Assembly: GCA_020344435.1 (NCBI GenBank)
Contig: CP070826.1
Location: 1,066,799-1,073,319, forward strand
DNA from: Candidatus Bathyarchaeota archaeon
GTDB lineage: Archaea > Thermoproteota > Bathyarchaeia > Bathyarchaeales > Bathyarchaeaceae
Direction: 5' to 3'
DNA: 6,521 nucleotides
Shown here piece by piece: positions 1 through 4,482 of this stretch. Position 1 is the first letter of the stretch. Each line of letters begins with the position of its first letter. The position numbers and the translations under genes are program-made. Below the pieces are notes generated by a model that was given only the letters and a program-made list of their open reading frames with translations, was not told the origin of the DNA and searched no databases.

Positions 1-180
1 GTAGCCTTCTACTTTTACCCCATGCATGCACTATGGCTGGTAGGAATCCCGGTGATAGCTGCTTTCATTGCAGTGTTAGCCATTGGTGCATGGATAGGTT
101 GGACCATGGCCACGACTCCACCGCCGAAGCCCATTGAGGAAATAGAAGCTGAGACAGAAGAGAAGGAAGAAAAGAAGTAG
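1..180 (+). CDS. C-terminal part of a small membrane protein, function unknown
   Basis: An open frame enters from the left edge and ends at TAG 178-180, leaving 59 residues. Residues about 10-36 form one strongly hydrophobic segment (from LWLVGIPVIAAFIAV through GAWIGW), read as a transmembrane helix. A proline patch (TTPPPKP) follows, then a highly charged Glu/Lys tail (EEIEAETEEKEEKK), which is likely soluble and probably cytoplasmic. The start is outside the window, so total length and any further helices are unknown. I do not recognise a named family. The layout of one or more helices plus a short charged tail is common in small archaeal membrane proteins. It is co-directional with comB, but a hairpin and a T-rich stretch separate them, so a shared transcript is not required. 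I am confident that it is coding; its function is not assigned. Confidence 0.7.
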   Translation, partial: VAFYFYPMHALWLVGIPVIAAFIAVLAIGAWIGWTMATTPPPKPIEEIEAETEEKEEKK

Positions 181-201
181 AAGAAACCGGAGTTTCCTTC
201 T
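179..201 (+). terminator. Hairpin at the stop codon, followed 40 bases later by T-rich tracts
   Basis: AGAAG (179-183) pairs with CTTCT (197-201) and AAAC (184-187) pairs with GTTT (192-195), around a CGGA loop with one bulged C at 196. This gives nine base pairs that begin inside the TAG stop. Two T-runs follow at 242-246 and 250-254. Archaeal termination depends mainly on oligo-T, so the T-rich stretch is the likelier stop; the hairpin may protect the 3' end. This is seen in sequence; the function is inferred. Confidence 0.4.
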
Positions 202-260
202 GATCACCTTCTACAACGATCTCGTAAGACTTACGAACAACTTTTTGGGTTTTTCACTTA

Positions 261-275
261 TCACATTTAATCTGT
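261..275 (+). promoter_or_regulatory. Probable archaeal TATA box for comB
   Basis: The AT-rich element CACATTTAATC lies about 40 bases before the preferred ATG at 309. With the usual spacing of about 25 bases, transcription would start near 293, giving a short leader. That fits the ATG at 309 better than the in-frame ATG at 291. Confidence 0.4.
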
Positions 276-308
276 ACTATCCGTGCATGGATGCATAGAA
301 GTGATAGT

Positions 309-1064
309 ATGACCGTAGAAGTTCACGTTGAACTTCGGGCAAGCGGTGCCGTTGACGCAGTGAAGAGAGACGATATTATGGTAATAATCGATGTTCTCCG
401 CTGTTCCTCAACCATAATAGTTGCACTGGCGAATGGAGCTTCAGAGATTATCCCCGCATCAACGATTGGGAAAGCCAAGGAATTGAAGAAGAGACATCCA
501 AATTACGTACTTGCAGGCGAGAGGAGAGGCTTGATGCCACAAGGATTTGAGCTCGGAAATTCCCCAAGGGAATTCACAAGTGAAAAGATCTATGGAAAAG
601 GCATCATCTTGACAACGACCAATGGTACAAAAGCCTTCGAAATCGCGAAGGACGCAAGACCTGTCTTTGTGGGAAGCTTCCTAAACGCAGAAGCAGCGGG
701 TAAGGCAGTATACGTAGGTGCTAAAAAGAACAGCCGTGGAATATCATTAATCGCCTGTGGAAGGGCGGGGAGACTATCCATAGAGGATTTTGCATGTGCA
801 GGCACGATTCTGGAGATGATGCCCACGGATAAATTAACTCTTTCTGATGGCGCTCATGCAGCGTTATTCGCATCCAAAGGAGCAGGTGAGAATGTCGCAG
901 CACTCCTTTGTTCAAGTGAACATGGAAGATACTTGAAAAGCATAGGCTTGACCAAAGACATTGAGTTCTGTTCACAAATGAACCGCTACACTAATGTTCC
1001 AGTATTTGAAGAAGGCAGAATATATACAGGCGGATTCTCACGCCATAAGACTACCAATCACTGA
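309..1064 (+). CDS. comB: 2-phosphosulfolactate phosphatase (ComB family)
   Basis: ComB is a Mg2+-dependent cytosolic phosphatase that converts 2-phosphosulfolactate to sulfolactate, the second step of the phosphoenolpyruvate/sulfite route to coenzyme M. The 251-residue product has the family's conserved blocks in order: IDVLRCSSTI (27-36), GERRG (70-74), GFELGNSP (79-86), TTTNGT (102-107), GSFLNA (122-127), ACGRAG then EDFACAG (149-165), and the C-terminal block with NVPVFEEGRI (229-238). The length is normal for the family. I chose the ATG at 309 over the in-frame ATG at 291 because GAAGTGAT, a partial archaeal Shine-Dalgarno site, lies just before it, and 291 would sit at or before the predicted transcript start. 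No other coenzyme M gene (comA, comC, comDE) is in the window. ComB homologues also occur outside methanogens, so the physiological substrate here is less certain than the family. The family call is strong. Confidence 0.9.
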   Translation: MTVEVHVELRASGAVDAVKRDDIMVIIDVLRCSSTIIVALANGASEIIPASTIGKAKELKKRHPNYVLAGERRGLMPQGFELGNSPREFTSEKIYGKGIILTTTNGTKAFEIAKDARPVFVGSFLNAEAAGKAVYVGAKKNSRGISLIACGRAGRLSIEDFACAGTILEMMPTDKLTLSDGAHAALFASKGAGENVAALLCSSEHGRYLKSIGLTKDIEFCSQMNRYTNVPVFEEGRIYTGGFSRHKTTNH

Positions 1065-1090
1065 TCGGCTCAAATGCATGTGTGACGATG

Positions 1091-1106
1091 GAACGCTTTA
1101 TTACAT
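1091..1106 (+). promoter_or_regulatory. Probable TATA box for the winged-helix gene
   Basis: GCTTTATTAC (1095-1104) is preceded by the purine-containing GAAC, giving a BRE/TATA-like element about 45 bases before the ATG at 1145. A start of transcription near 1125-1130 would leave a leader just long enough for the GGTGAGG site at 1133-1139. It indicates that this gene has its own promoter despite lying only 80 bases after comB. Confidence 0.45.
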
Positions 1107-1144
1107 CCATCCGGTATTCTTCGAGATGACATGGTGAGGCTGAA

Positions 1145-1399
1145 ATGACTGGAGGCCCCAGAAAGAGAGACCGACACGACATATTGGTAGAGATTCTGAA
1201 GAGTGCCAAAGGGGGTGCTAAGAAGACACGTGTAATGTACAAGGCTCGGTTGAGTTTCTTTCAACTTGAGCAATATTTGCACGCTTTGAACGATAATGGT
1301 TTCATAGTTGAGGAAAACGGTGTGTGGAAGACAACTGAGAAGGGACTTCACGTTATAGCGGCCTGTGAATTATGTCTCCATCTCACAGAGGAAGTCTAA
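1145..1399 (+). CDS. Small winged helix-turn-helix DNA-binding protein (ArnR1-like type)
   Basis: This 84-residue protein consists almost entirely of one winged-helix domain, so it is probably a cytosolic transcription regulator acting as a dimer. Helix 1 is DILVEILKSA (12-21), helix 2 is about residues 25-34, and the recognition helix spans about 37-54 (SFFQLEQYLHALNDNGFI). The wing is EENGVWKTTEKG (56-67), followed by a C-terminal helix with two Cys (ACELC). The pattern of a helix ending in 'L..NGFI' followed by a 'W.TTEKG' wing is typical of the short archaeal wHTH group related to ArnR1. A clear GGTGAGG ribosome binding site (1133-1139) lies 5 bases before the ATG. It has no ligand or sensor domain, so its signal and targets cannot be read from sequence. 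It is downstream of comB on the same strand but has its own likely promoter, so regulation of comB is only a possibility. Confidence 0.82.
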   Translation: MTGGPRKRDRHDILVEILKSAKGGAKKTRVMYKARLSFFQLEQYLHALNDNGFIVEENGVWKTTEKGLHVIAACELCLHLTEEV

Positions 1400-1454
1400 C
1401 AAACAAGAGGACTACTCCAGAGTCGAATTTCCATCATGTATGTACGCCTGTATC

Positions 1455-1577
1455 CTATTTCTTTTGAACGATAGTTCTATTTCCACTGAATAAATCCTCG
1501 AAGACCTCACGTCTCCTCATGCTTCCCATCATTTCCTGGGCACCCACGCCTTTTTCTGGTTTTCTCACTTCTGCTTG
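1455..1577 (-). pseudogene. Possible 3' remnant of a minus-strand gene
   Basis: Read on the minus strand to the TAG at 1455-1457, this segment encodes a charged, protein-like tail containing AEVRKPEKGVGAQEMMG and REVFEDLFSGN, ending in IVQKK. The same frame is open up to 1721, but its upstream half is poor in charged residues and lies opposite a better plus-strand frame. Only the last 40 or so codons therefore look genuine. No ribosome binding site or obvious start was found. I do not recognise the family. It could be a gene fragment or chance; the call rests only on residue composition. Confidence 0.2.
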
Positions 1578-1880
1578 ACTGAGGTATTGGCATTGCCGAG
1601 ATTGAAGTTGAGAGTGGAAAATGCAATACGTGGGTACCTGGGTGATGAATTGACCGATGAAGAATTCAGAGAGAGTATACGGCTGATTCTGGGCAAATTT
1701 GAGGGCAAGAATCTGATTCATCAGAACTTAGGGCAGTTGGTTTGGGAATGGTAAAAGTGTGACTCGGGGAGAAAGTACAAGTTTGAGAAGATCTGGCTCT
1801 TGCTTGAACAGGTCAGCCCACGAATCATAACTGACTTCAACAACCGCATGAAAAGGAGCAAAAGCCAGAGACGCCTATAA
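1575..1880 (+). pseudogene. Probable decayed gene with an in-frame TAA, family unknown
   Basis: One plus-strand frame reads as a coherent protein but is broken by TAA at 1752-1754. Before the stop it gives about 59 residues, including LGDELTDEEFRESIRLILG and ending in QLVWEW. After the stop, the same frame continues for 41 codons (including YKFEKIWLLLEQVSPRI and DFNNRMKRSK) to TAA 1878-1880, then reopens for 44 codons to TAG 2013-2015. Charged, helix-forming residues and purine-rich codons on both sides of the first stop argue for one former gene. No convincing start or Shine-Dalgarno site is visible; TTG 1575 and GTG 1614 are the only candidates. The first segment could instead be a real 46- to 59-residue protein. 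Function unknown. Confidence 0.35.
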
Positions 1881-2001
1881 CCCGTGCATAAATATTACTC
1901 AGCGGCTATTAGTGTGCCTGAAGGGAACACAAAGAATCGACTGCTTACATTTGACTGCAGAGAAGTGTGCCTGCCATTTGTTTATACCCGGTCAGATTTG
2001 C

Positions 2002-2054
2002 GTGACGTTTTTTAGGAGGGGCGGGTCATCAATTCACATGTTGTTGGTGAGGAG
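2002..2054 (+). promoter_or_regulatory. Promoter and ribosome binding site of the DUF5615 gene
   Basis: GTTTTTTA (2007-2014), preceded by CGTGAC, is a plausible TATA element with transcription starting near 2037. GGTGAGGAG (2046-2054) is a strong Shine-Dalgarno match 8 bases before the TTG at 2063. It decides the start, because it fixes a non-ATG codon that restores the conserved N-terminal strand of the protein. Confidence 0.5.
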
Positions 2055-2062
2055 AAATCAGT

Positions 2063-2341
2063 TTGAAGCTTCTTCTTGATGAAATGTATACGGGCTTGAA
2101 GGAGTATTTCGAGATTTTAGGTTGGGACGTGATAACCGTCCAAGAAGCGAGGTTGAAGGGTGCAGGAGACAAGAAGATCATAGAATATGCTGAGAAGAAC
2201 GGTCTGTTGGTTGTGACTCAAGACCAGAAACCAGCAGATCTCGCCGATCTTAAGGGGGTTCCTTGTGTTATGATATCCAAGAAGATGATTGCCATAATGA
2301 CTGATGCCAGAATAAGGGAGAAATACCCCGATTCAATATAA
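2063..2341 (+). CDS. DUF5615 PIN-like protein (possible toxin-type nuclease)
   Basis: This 92-residue protein matches the DUF5615/PIN-like pattern. It opens with MKLLLDEM, a strand carrying the acidic pair D6/E7. Then come G.DV..V (20-26), the LKGAGDKKII motif with D36, and LLVVTQDQ (48-55) with D54. A final strand is CVMIS (68-72). These acidic positions correspond to the metal-binding residues expected in PIN-like RNases, and the length is normal. The start is TTG, supported by a well-placed GGTGAGGAG site; beginning at the later ATG (codon 8) would remove the first strand and D6. Many family members are toxins paired with a small DUF433 antitoxin encoded just upstream, but no such frame is visible here, only decayed sequence. 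It could be an orphan toxin, a remnant of a pair or a housekeeping nuclease. The family call is firm; the activity is inferred. Confidence 0.82.
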   Translation: MKLLLDEMYTGLKEYFEILGWDVITVQEARLKGAGDKKIIEYAEKNGLLVVTQDQKPADLADLKGVPCVMISKKMIAIMTDARIREKYPDSI

Positions 2342-2509
2342 GCTGAAGCTTTTGTAGAGCGAGATTACGCGTAGTTAACTCTGAATTGCTTCTGAAATCT
2401 TGTCTTTTGTGTGCCTGGTTTTCTCTTCGCAGAATAGTCTCTGCTGGAAATATGGCGAAGGGTACAATCTACCATGAAAGGGCATAAAGGCTTTACATCT
2501 GTCTGATCC

Positions 2510-2524
2510 TAGGCATATTAATTG
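2510..2524 (+). promoter_or_regulatory. TATA-like element before the 65-residue gene
   Basis: GCATATTAATTG lies about 30 bases before the ATG at 2547. At this distance transcription would start almost at the start codon, suggesting a leaderless or very short-leader mRNA. That fits the poor Shine-Dalgarno match (GGAAAG, 2540-2545). Confidence 0.4.
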
Positions 2525-2546
2525 GCACCCAAAAGCTGTGGAAAGT

Positions 2547-2744
2547 ATGAAAGACATCAGAACATATTGGAAGAATCCCTCGCTGACTTCTGAATTGTCG
2601 AAGGAGCAGAGAGAGAAGGTTGCTGAGCTGTTTTTTAAGCTTAAGGCGAAGAACGAAAAGGAGAATGCGGAATGGAGAAGCAAAGTCATGAGAGCGCGAA
2701 ACAAGAGTCTACCTAAGGCATGTGGGCCTTCGCCCACATCCTAA
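2547..2744 (+). CDS. Small basic helical protein, unknown function
   Basis: The product is 65 residues, charged and probably mostly helical, with no signal peptide or membrane segment. The centre (SKEQREKVAELFFKLKAKN, about 20-38) reads as one amphipathic helix. It is followed by KENAEWRSKVMRARNK, rich in Lys/Arg, and a short tail ending in GPSPTS. The bias towards charged residues and the TATA-like element 30 bases upstream support a real gene. An in-frame GTG at 2538 is an alternative start adding three residues. No family is recognised; nucleic-acid binding would suit the charge but is a guess. The last seven or so codons lie in a perfect hairpin (2720-2739), which may mean the original stop was earlier or that the hairpin serves as a 3' element. 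The opposite strand also carries an open frame, but it reads as a shadow. Confidence 0.5.
   Translation: MKDIRTYWKNPSLTSELSKEQREKVAELFFKLKAKNEKENAEWRSKVMRARNKSLPKACGPSPTS
2720..2739 (+). terminator. Perfect 8-bp GC-rich hairpin at the 3' end of the small gene
   Basis: ATGTGGGC (2720-2727) pairs exactly with GCCCACAT (2732-2739) around a CTTC tetraloop. It ends three bases before the TAA stop and is followed by a moderately T-rich stretch (CTTACTTGTCTTATTCT, 2746-2762). It may act in termination or 3' end stability. There is no long T-run directly after it, so a bacterial-type intrinsic terminator is not shown. An oligo-T run (GTTTTTCTT) follows at 2831-2839. Confidence 0.45.
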
Positions 2745-2856
2745 GCTTACTTGTCTTATTCTGCAAACTAATCATTGCATCCTCTCTTCAGACCTAGGCG
2801 TCAGTGCCCTGCAGGTTCATCAGCCCACGCGTTTTTCTTAACATCCTCATAGTCAT

Positions 2857-2872
2857 CGAAAGAGTTTAGTTT
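2857..2872 (+). promoter_or_regulatory. BRE/TATA promoter of the tRNA-Ala gene
   Basis: CGAAAGAGTTTAGTTT combines a BRE-like CGAAA with an AT-rich box centred near 2866. That is about 30 bases before the first tRNA base at 2897, allowing a leader of a few bases for RNase P to remove. Confidence 0.5.
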
Positions 2873-2896
2873 GTGTCCTGACCATCAGACTGTGAG

Positions 2897-2971
2897 GGGC
2901 CGGTAGTTCAGCTTGGCATGAACGCCTGGTTTGCATCCAGGAGGCCGCGGGTTCAAATCCCGCCCGGTCCA
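2897..2971 (+). tRNA. tRNA-Ala, anticodon UGC
   Basis: The cloverleaf folds completely. The acceptor stem GGGCCGG (2897-2903) pairs with CCGGTCC (2964-2970), including the G3:U70 wobble that identifies alanine tRNA; A73 is at 2971. The D stem is GTTC/GAAC (2906-2909/2920-2923). The anticodon stem CCTGG/CCAGG (2925-2929/2937-2941) encloses loop TTTGCAT with anticodon TGC at 2932-2934. The T stem GCGGG/CCCGC (2947-2951/2959-2963) encloses TTCAAAT. The variable loop is five bases. There is no intron, and CCA is not encoded (TCT follows A73), as is usual in archaea. It has its own promoter-like element upstream, and a TraX-family gene begins 49 bases downstream. Confidence 0.97.
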
Positions 2972-2990
2972 TCTTGCGACGAACTCGCCA

Positions 2991-3006
2991 CATGCATTCA
3001 TGCATG
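2991..3006 (+). other. Short hairpin between tRNA-Ala and the TraX gene
   Basis: CATGCA (2991-2996) pairs with TGCATG (3001-3006) around a TTCA loop. It sits 19 bases after the tRNA and 14 before the TraX ATG. With no T-run after it, it is not an obvious terminator; it could mark a processing point on a tRNA-mRNA transcript. It may also be chance, since ATGCAT is itself palindromic. Confidence 0.3.
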
Positions 3007-3020
3007 GTTGCGATCCTCTG

Positions 3021-3689
3021 ATGGACAGAAGGTATGATGTGGGAAGAGAACTCCTGAAGTGGTCTGCACTGGTTACTATGACCATAGACCATCTGGGGGC
3101 AGTGCTATATCCCGAATGCCTCGCATGTCGCTATGTAGGTCGGCTTTCTTATCCTATATTCGCCTATCTGTTGATATTGAGCCTAGAGACCACAAGAAGC
3201 GTCAAGAACTATTTTGTGAGACTCTTTCTTCTTGCTTTGATTTCGCAGGTTCCGTTTTCTCTTGCTATGGGAGTGGCGCCTTGGGAACGCCTGAACATAT
3301 TCTTCACCTTATCTGCAGGAGTCCTTTTCATCGAACTGCGTAAGAGAGGCAATTATCTATGGCTCCTTCTTCTAGTGGCTGCTGAGGTGCTACGTTTCGA
3401 TTTCGGACTCTACGGAGTGGTGGCGATAGGCTGTTTCTACTTCCTGAGAAGAAATCGAATCTTGGGGGTGATTCTGTTTCTCGCGCTTAACCTGTTGTAC
3501 TTGCCTGTTTCGTCACACCAGCTTTTGGCGCTACTTGCTCTCCCACTTATACTTCTGCACGACAGTGGGCGCTTTCAGGTAAAGGAATTGGGTCAGAAAG
3601 CTGATTATCCCCGGTGGAAGAAGTATTTCTTCTATGCATATTATCCTCTTCATTTAGCAGCGCTATTCTCTATGAAAACGGGATTCTAA
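3021..3689 (+). CDS. TraX-family integral membrane protein
   Basis: A 222-residue, strongly hydrophobic protein with about seven likely membrane segments. It shows the TraX signatures: LKWSALVTMTIDHLGAVLYP (12-31), RYVGRLSYPIFAYLL (37-51) and, near the C-terminus, KKYFFYAYYPLHLAAL (about 200-215). TraX of the F plasmid is needed for N-acetylation of pilin; chromosomal homologues are usually uncharacterised and may be membrane acyltransferases. I chose ATG 3021 because the conserved region starts at residue 12. The frame is open further upstream but would begin inside the tRNA. GTG 3039, after AGAAGG, is an alternative that removes six residues. No TATA element or good ribosome binding site is visible between the tRNA and the ATG, so co-transcription with the tRNA is possible. 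No conjugation or pilus genes are nearby. The family call is firm; the substrate is unknown. Confidence 0.85.
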   Translation: MDRRYDVGRELLKWSALVTMTIDHLGAVLYPECLACRYVGRLSYPIFAYLLILSLETTRSVKNYFVRLFLLALISQVPFSLAMGVAPWERLNIFFTLSAGVLFIELRKRGNYLWLLLLVAAEVLRFDFGLYGVVAIGCFYFLRRNRILGVILFLALNLLYLPVSSHQLLALLALPLILLHDSGRFQVKELGQKADYPRWKKYFFYAYYPLHLAALFSMKTGF

Positions 3690-3723
3690 CGCTCACACCA
3701 TAACATACTGAATATCACATGCG

Positions 3724-3752
3724 CTTCTTTTGTTTGAAGAGAAAAAAAAGAA
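3724..3752. terminator. Bidirectional T-rich termination region between converging genes
   Basis: On the plus strand CTTCTTTTGTTTG (3724-3736) lies 35 bases after the TraX stop. On the minus strand the complement of the A8 run at 3742-3749 gives eight consecutive T, 35 bases after the stop of the secreted-protein gene at 3784. TTCTTTT (3725-3731) can also pair with AAAAGAA (3746-3752). Oligo-T is the known main archaeal termination signal, so each strand has a suitable one. Confidence 0.55.
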
Positions 3753-3783
3753 TGGGGAAAGGTCCAAGACTTCTTATGCCTTC

Positions 3784-4301
3784 TCAACTCGGGTCGAAGT
3801 GGTAATCGAAGTATCCATGCAACAGAGGGTCTGGAGGCTCGGACCAGATAGCTCCTTGTCCCCTCAAGTTCGCCAAGTCACCTGTACCGCTCAAATGATA
3901 GCCCATGTCCCTTGGAATACGCCTGTAGCCATATCTACAGTACCACGGTAGCCAACATGTACGGTGCCGTAGTAGGGTTCCCCATCATGATAAAATGTCA
4001 CTCCTTCTGGTGTATCCCAAACCCCATTAAGGGTAACTATCCCATCAGCAAGATGTACCACCATCCACTCATCATGAATCCATAGTCCATAGAAGGGGCC
4101 AAAAAGGTAGCCACCACCTCCCCACTGGTGTGTTATGATGTTGTCACCTTTGAAACTAGTCACCACGTTGGGGTCAGGAATCGAACCGTCAGCCAAGGCA
4201 CTTACCCTTGTCGGGGGCGTTGCATGAACTGCAGGCATAGATAGCGCAGGCAGAAGTGCAACCGAGCATAATATGACCAGTGTCAACAGCGTCTTTCTCA
4301 T
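3784..4301 (-). pseudogene. Secreted protein with signal peptide, interrupted by a one-base frameshift
   Basis: Translation begins at ATG 4301-4299, directly after a perfect Shine-Dalgarno site; a longer frame upstream is ruled out by this site and by the signal peptide. The first 136 residues open with MRKTLLTLVILCSVALLPA and a probable cleavage site after AVHA (before TPPTRV), so the protein is exported. The mature part is rich in Gly, aromatic and hydrophobic residues in alternating runs, suggesting a beta-rich fold. The frame ends at TGA 3893-3891, but the next frame continues as clear protein for 36 residues (SGTGDLANLRGQGAIW ... GYFDYHFDPS) to TGA 3786-3784. Adding one T to the T3 run at 3893-3895 (minus strand) joins them into 172 residues. 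The GTGDLANLRGQG motif loosely recalls DUF3224-like beta-barrel proteins; this is only suggestive. The break may be a sequencing error, a recent mutation or, less likely, programmed slippage. Confidence 0.72.
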
Positions 4302-4307
4302 CTCCTT

Positions 4308-4318
4308 ATCACCTCCTT
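4308..4318 (-). promoter_or_regulatory. Perfect Shine-Dalgarno site of the secreted-protein gene
   Basis: The minus strand reads AAGGAGGTGAT, complementary to the whole conserved 3' end of archaeal 16S rRNA, 6 bases before the ATG. It is the strongest ribosome binding site in the window and fixes the start at 4301. Confidence 0.85.
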
Positions 4319-4336
4319 CCTGTGAATAGGGTCGAG

Positions 4337-4366
4337 GAGATAGCCAGCACAATGCTGGAGTATCTC
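4337..4366 (-). promoter_or_regulatory. Stem-loop in the 5' leader of the secreted-protein gene
   Basis: GAGATA (4337-4342) pairs with TATCTC (4361-4366) and CCAGC (4344-4348) pairs with GCTGG (4354-4358), with a small internal asymmetry (one base against two) and a five-base loop. The hairpin has eleven pairs. It ends about 18 bases before the Shine-Dalgarno site and almost at the predicted transcript start (near 4368). It could stabilise the 5' end or affect ribosome access. The structure is seen; its role is inferred. Confidence 0.45.
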
Positions 4367-4386
4367 TGGGGGCATCTATGAATCCT

Positions 4387-4402
4387 AGTCATATTAATGA
4401 CT
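4387..4402 (-). promoter_or_regulatory. TATA region with dyad symmetry, upstream of the secreted-protein gene
   Basis: AGTCATATTAATGACT has 6-base inverted arms (AGTCAT/ATGACT) around ATTA. On the minus strand it includes CATTAATATG, a fair TATA box about 25 bases from a predicted start near 4368. An inverted repeat over the TATA box could be an operator for a dimeric regulator, or only the symmetry of an AT-rich box. Confidence 0.4.
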
Positions 4403-4482
4403 TCTGAAACAATCTCCCAGATTTCTAGAAGAAACATTAATTCTGATTTCTACAAAAATCGCGCAATCACGTTCGGCGTTCG

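Larger units (their letters stand above)
1400..2062. other. 663-base stretch without an intact gene
   Basis: The stretch starts with a T-rich segment (CCTATTTCTTTTG, 1454-1466) suited to terminating the winged-helix transcript. Gene-like remnants follow on the minus strand (1455-about 1577) and on the plus strand (about 1575-2015); both are listed separately. The last 50 bases hold the promoter and ribosome binding site of the DUF5615 gene. I see no tRNA-like fold, tandem repeat or terminal inverted repeat in it. A TATA-like CATAAATATTAC (1887-1898) could fire a short transcript, but only weak reading frames follow. Confidence 0.5.

Noticed and set aside
291..308. Alternative comB start at ATG 291
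   Set aside because: It lies at or before the predicted transcript start. ATG 309 has the GAAGTGAT site just before it and gives a normal family N-terminus.
1910..2417. GTGTGCCTG occurring three times (1911-1920, 1964-1973, 2409-2417)
   Set aside because: The copies are short, irregularly spaced and have no shared flanks. This is not enough for a repeat family or CRISPR.
2365..2475. 38-codon basic minus-strand frame (MVDCTLRHISS ...)
   Set aside because: Its composition is basic and irregular, it has no ribosome binding site, and it is short enough for chance.
2375..2737. 120-codon minus-strand frame
   Set aside because: It lies opposite the 65-residue plus-strand gene and has the hydrophobic, Ser/Phe-rich composition of an antisense shadow. 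It has no recognisable family.
2931..3020. N-terminal extension of the TraX frame, starting at TTG 2931
   Set aside because: It begins inside the anticodon loop of the tRNA-Ala gene and its first residues are translated tRNA. The conserved TraX region starts shortly after ATG 3021.
3730..3951. 73-codon plus-strand frame
   Set aside because: It is antisense to the frame-restored C-terminus of the secreted protein, which explains why it is open.
4302..4352. 17-residue upstream extension of the secreted protein
   Set aside because: It would translate through the perfect Shine-Dalgarno site and bury the signal peptide.
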